In this document: positions 6,840 to 7,860 of the stretch, in pieces
How the letters are laid out: every line of letters begins with the position of its first letter
Numbering within the stretch: the stretch's first letter is position 1
DNA from: Bacteroidales bacterium UBA6428
Lineage (GTDB): Bacteria; Bacteroidota; Bacteroidia; Bacteroidales; UBA932
DNA: 7,860 bases
NCBI GenBank assembly: GCA_002437305.1
Contig: DJOW01000036.1
Span: forward strand, 1 to 7,860
Direction: 5' to 3'
Made by a program: the position numbers and the translations under genes
Notes under the pieces: model-generated
The model's database searches: none
What the model was told of the DNA's origin: nothing
Seen by the model: only the letters and a program-made list of their open reading frames with translations

Positions 6840-6913
6840 TGGTCCCAGTAGGGCATGATCCTACGACCCCCTGATTATGAGTCAGATGCTCTAACCAACT
6901 GAGCTATGGGACC
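6840..6913 (-). tRNA. tRNA with anticodon CAT (elongator Met or lysidine-modified Ile2)
   Basis: A full 74-base cloverleaf can be drawn. The acceptor stem GGTCCCA/TGGGACC has seven pairs. The D arm is GCTC/GAGC with loop AGTTGGTTA. The anticodon arm TCTGA-CTCATAA-TCAGG has anticodon CAT and a T-G pair at 27-43. The variable region is five bases, the T stem is GTAGG/CCTAC, and the discriminator is A73. CCA is not encoded. The T loop is ATCATGC rather than the usual TTCRANY form. CAT in this internal context is elongator Met or the Ile2 tRNA whose C34 becomes lysidine. C4-G69 and C5-G68 in the acceptor resemble features used by TilS for Ile2 in E. coli, but that does not settle identity here. 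The initiator is unlikely, since 1-72 is a normal G-C pair. An exact promoter lies upstream. Confidence 0.9.
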
Positions 6914-6951
6914 GTCGTCCTCCGCGCGAAAGCACGGGAATAACAACAGGT

Positions 6952-6982
6952 CAAAGTTACCAAACTTTTTGGAAACAACAAA
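6952..6982 (-). promoter_or_regulatory. Promoter of tRNA(CAT)
   Basis: On the minus strand a TTTG -33 box (plus 6979-6982) is followed after exactly 19 bases by TAACTTTG (plus 6952-6959), an exact Bacteroidetes -7 box. The transcript would start near 6945, leaving a leader of about 30 bases to be trimmed before the tRNA. The spacing is the same as in the tRNA-Asn promoter at the right end of the window, which supports both. Confidence 0.85.
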
Positions 6983-7024
6983 ACTCTTTGCCGCCCTCCC
7001 GGTAAAATATTTTGCGGTCACAGC

Positions 7025-7122
7025 GGTTCGACTGCTCCCCCTTCACCGGAAAGCCTACGGCGTGGGGCGTTACTTGACGCCGTTTTCCTCCATCCAGGCC
7101 AAGAGAGGGGAGCAGTCGAACC
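7025..7122. repeat. Perfect 16-bp inverted repeat spanning the pncA stop codon
   Basis: GGTTCGACTGCTCCCC at 7025-7040 is the exact reverse complement of 7107-7122, with 66 bases between. The second arm lies inside pncA, encoding part of GFDCSPL near its C-terminus; the first is in the 3' untranslated region. The pncA mRNA could fold these into a long-range 16-bp stem enclosing the stop codon. No T run follows directly, so it is not a typical intrinsic terminator. The arms contain GGTTCGA, as in tRNA T-arms, but no tRNA can be folded around either. Confidence 0.85.
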
Positions 7123-7636
7123 CGACTACTCCTTTCATGAACATATTCACATGAAATTCAATTTCTTGGCTAAGCCGATGTACGTTTTTGAGAGTCTCCA
7201 GCACGCAGTACTCCGCCGCGATGCCGCAGACGGTCACCGCATCTCCTTGACGGAACAAATCCGGTATGCCGCCTTCCGCCCGGCTTTCGGTCGGTGTGCA
7301 GGCGGAGATCCCCGCGAACGCGCCGTATTCCTCCACGTCTTTGTCGCGTCCTTTAAGGATGAAGCGGGTTTTCTCCTCATCCAGCCCGTCCAGCAGTCCG
7401 TCGGCAAGGCTGGCGCCTGCCGTGTAATGGACGCAATGCTCCGGCCACTGCCCACCGTTCGCCTTGAACGAGCAATGGTTCTTCGGGTGCCAGTCCAGCG
7501 TGAAATACACCATGTCGAACCGCCCCTTTACCATGTTGATCTCAGGGATTATCCTCTCCGCTTGGGGAACGGCAAGGGATCCGTCGATGAAGTCCCTCTG
7601 CGCGTCCACAACCAGCAAAATCTTTCTTCCTTCCAT
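7070..7636 (-). CDS. pncA: Nicotinamidase-like cysteine hydrolase (isochorismatase superfamily)
   Basis: 188 residues from ATG 7636. Nicotinamidase hydrolyses nicotinamide to nicotinate and ammonia, feeding NAD salvage in the cytoplasm. Seen: ILLVVDAQRDF with catalytic Asp11; TLDWHPKNH (46-54), whose D48, H50 and H54 match the metal site; GGQWPEHCV (61-69); LKG with catalytic Lys96; and VCGIAAEYCV (136-145) with the cis-peptide region and nucleophile Cys144. It is shorter than E. coli PncA, mainly in the loop before WPEHC. The frame extends to an ATG at 7687, but that codon lies inside the terminator hairpin of tRNA-Asn, so 7636 is the credible start. There is no signal peptide. The gene lies between two same-strand tRNA genes; no clear -7 box was found in the short upstream gap. 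A related amidase of the superfamily is the alternative, but both metal and triad residues fit nicotinamidase. Confidence 0.87.
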   Translation of the reverse strand: MEGRKILLVVDAQRDFIDGSLAVPQAERIIPEINMVKGRFDMVYFTLDWHPKNHCSFKANGGQWPEHCVHYTAGASLADGLLDGLDEEKTRFILKGRDKDVEEYGAFAGISACTPTESRAEGGIPDLFRQGDAVTVCGIAAEYCVLETLKNVHRLSQEIEFHVNMFMKGVVGFDCSPLLAWMEENGVK

Positions 7637-7667
7637 TTTCGCTAAGGCTTTGTGGTGATTCTTAATG

Positions 7668-7704
7668 AAAAACGGACAAACCGTCATCCCTGATGATTTG
7701 TCCG
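7668..7704 (-). terminator. Intrinsic terminator of the tRNA-Asn transcript
   Basis: On the minus strand CGGACAAA (plus 7697-7704) pairs with TTTGTCCG (plus 7673-7680). Inside it, TCATC and GATGA add five pairs around an AGG loop, leaving a 3-base bulge. A run of five T (plus 7668-7672) follows. It begins seven bases after the tRNA 3' end, so it should stop transcription before pncA, although read-through into pncA cannot be excluded. Confidence 0.85.
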
Positions 7705-7710
7705 CTTTGG

Positions 7711-7784
7711 CTCCTCAAGTAGGACTTGAACCTACGACCCCCTGATTAACAGTCAGGTGCTCTAACCAACTGAGCTATTGAGGA
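7711..7784 (-). tRNA. tRNA-Asn (anticodon GTT)
   Basis: A complete 74-base cloverleaf: acceptor TCCTCAA/TTGAGGA with the U1-A72 pair and G73 discriminator usual for tRNA-Asn, D arm GCTC/GAGC, anticodon arm CCTGA-CTGTTAA-TCAGG giving anticodon GTT, a five-base variable region, T stem GTAGG/CCTAC and the standard T loop TTCAAGT. CCA follows directly in the DNA (plus 7708-7710), which may be encoded or coincidental. The D arm, 3' half of the anticodon stem, variable region and T stem are identical to those of the CAT tRNA at 6840-6913. Confidence 0.96.
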
Positions 7785-7791
7785 ATTTTTC

Positions 7792-7809
7792 CAACCATTA
7801 GGCTGGTTG
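7792..7809 (-). other. Hairpin in the tRNA-Asn leader
   Basis: CAACCA (7792-7797) and TGGTTG (7804-7809) are inverted repeats around a six-base loop. They fall between the predicted transcript start near 7818 and the mature tRNA 5' end at 7784. A leader stem close to the RNase P site could affect processing, but six base pairs may also be chance. Confidence 0.4.
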
Positions 7810-7824
7810 TTCCTTTCGGGAGTG

Positions 7825-7855
7825 CAAAGGTACAACAAAAAATGGTTAATGCAAA
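7825..7855 (-). promoter_or_regulatory. Promoter of tRNA-Asn
   Basis: On the minus strand TTTG (plus 7852-7855), then exactly 19 bases, then TACCTTTG (plus 7825-7832): a full match to the Bacteroidetes -33/-7 promoter. The start site would be near 7818, about 34 bases before the tRNA. Confidence 0.87.
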
Positions 7856-7860
7856 TTTTT

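Noticed and set aside
7004..7013. AAAATATTTT palindrome downstream of pncA
   Set aside because: The flanking bases do not extend it into a stem beyond a couple of pairs and no T run follows, so it is not supported as a terminator or operator.
7021..7045. GGTTCGA sequence resembling a tRNA T arm
   Set aside because: The surrounding bases cannot form a T stem or any acceptor or anticodon arm; it is better described as one arm of the inverted repeat.
7151..7645. 164-codon open frame on the plus strand opposite pncA
   Set aside because: It is antisense to a gene with clear catalytic motifs, has no recognisable domain or promoter of its own, and its length follows from the GC-rich third positions of pncA.
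1..7860. CRISPR arrays, insertion sequences, integrases or toxin-antitoxin genes
   Set aside because: No regularly spaced direct repeats, transposase or recombinase motifs, or paired small genes were seen on either strand.

Overview
The window looks like a piece of a Bacteroidales chromosome. The support is the promoter grammar (three exact TAnnTTTG -7 boxes, two of them with a TTTG -33 box exactly 19 bases away), weak or absent Shine-Dalgarno sequences, and gene families largely confined to Bacteroidetes: a DUF4493 lipoprotein, a PCMD lipoprotein and a Bacteroidetes-type LTA-synthase-like membrane protein. Coding DNA is moderately GC-rich and intergenic DNA is AT-rich. Genus cannot be decided from the sequence.

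Layout. At the left edge, on the minus strand, lies the membrane-embedded N-terminal part of an LTA-synthase/sulfatase-family protein that runs out of the window. A short divergent promoter region (about 658-751) separates it from a plus-strand operon of five tightly packed genes (752-6784). These are a secreted GH2 glycosidase, a DUF4493 lipoprotein, two small outer-membrane barrel-like proteins of identical length that are paralogues, and a multidomain lipoprotein ending in a PCMD domain. Gaps are 24, -1, 4 and 3 bases. A hairpin terminator that can work in both directions closes the operon. The right end is a minus-strand housekeeping stretch, read from right to left: promoter, tRNA-Asn(GTT), intrinsic terminator, a nicotinamidase-like cysteine hydrolase (pncA), promoter, and a tRNA with anticodon CAT.

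How it may work together. All five operon products carry export signals: one periplasmic enzyme, two lipoproteins and two barrels. There is no SusC/SusD pair, no regulator and no transporter, so this is not an ordinary polysaccharide utilisation locus. The most economical inference is an envelope-located complex in which PCMD and DUF4493 lipoproteins sit with paired small barrels and a GH2 enzyme acts on a glycan. Substrate and assembly are unknown. This operon is the best candidate for an undescribed system here. Secondary points of interest are a non-standard T-loop in the CAT tRNA, a perfect 16-bp inverted repeat across the pncA stop codon, and interlocked divergent promoters.
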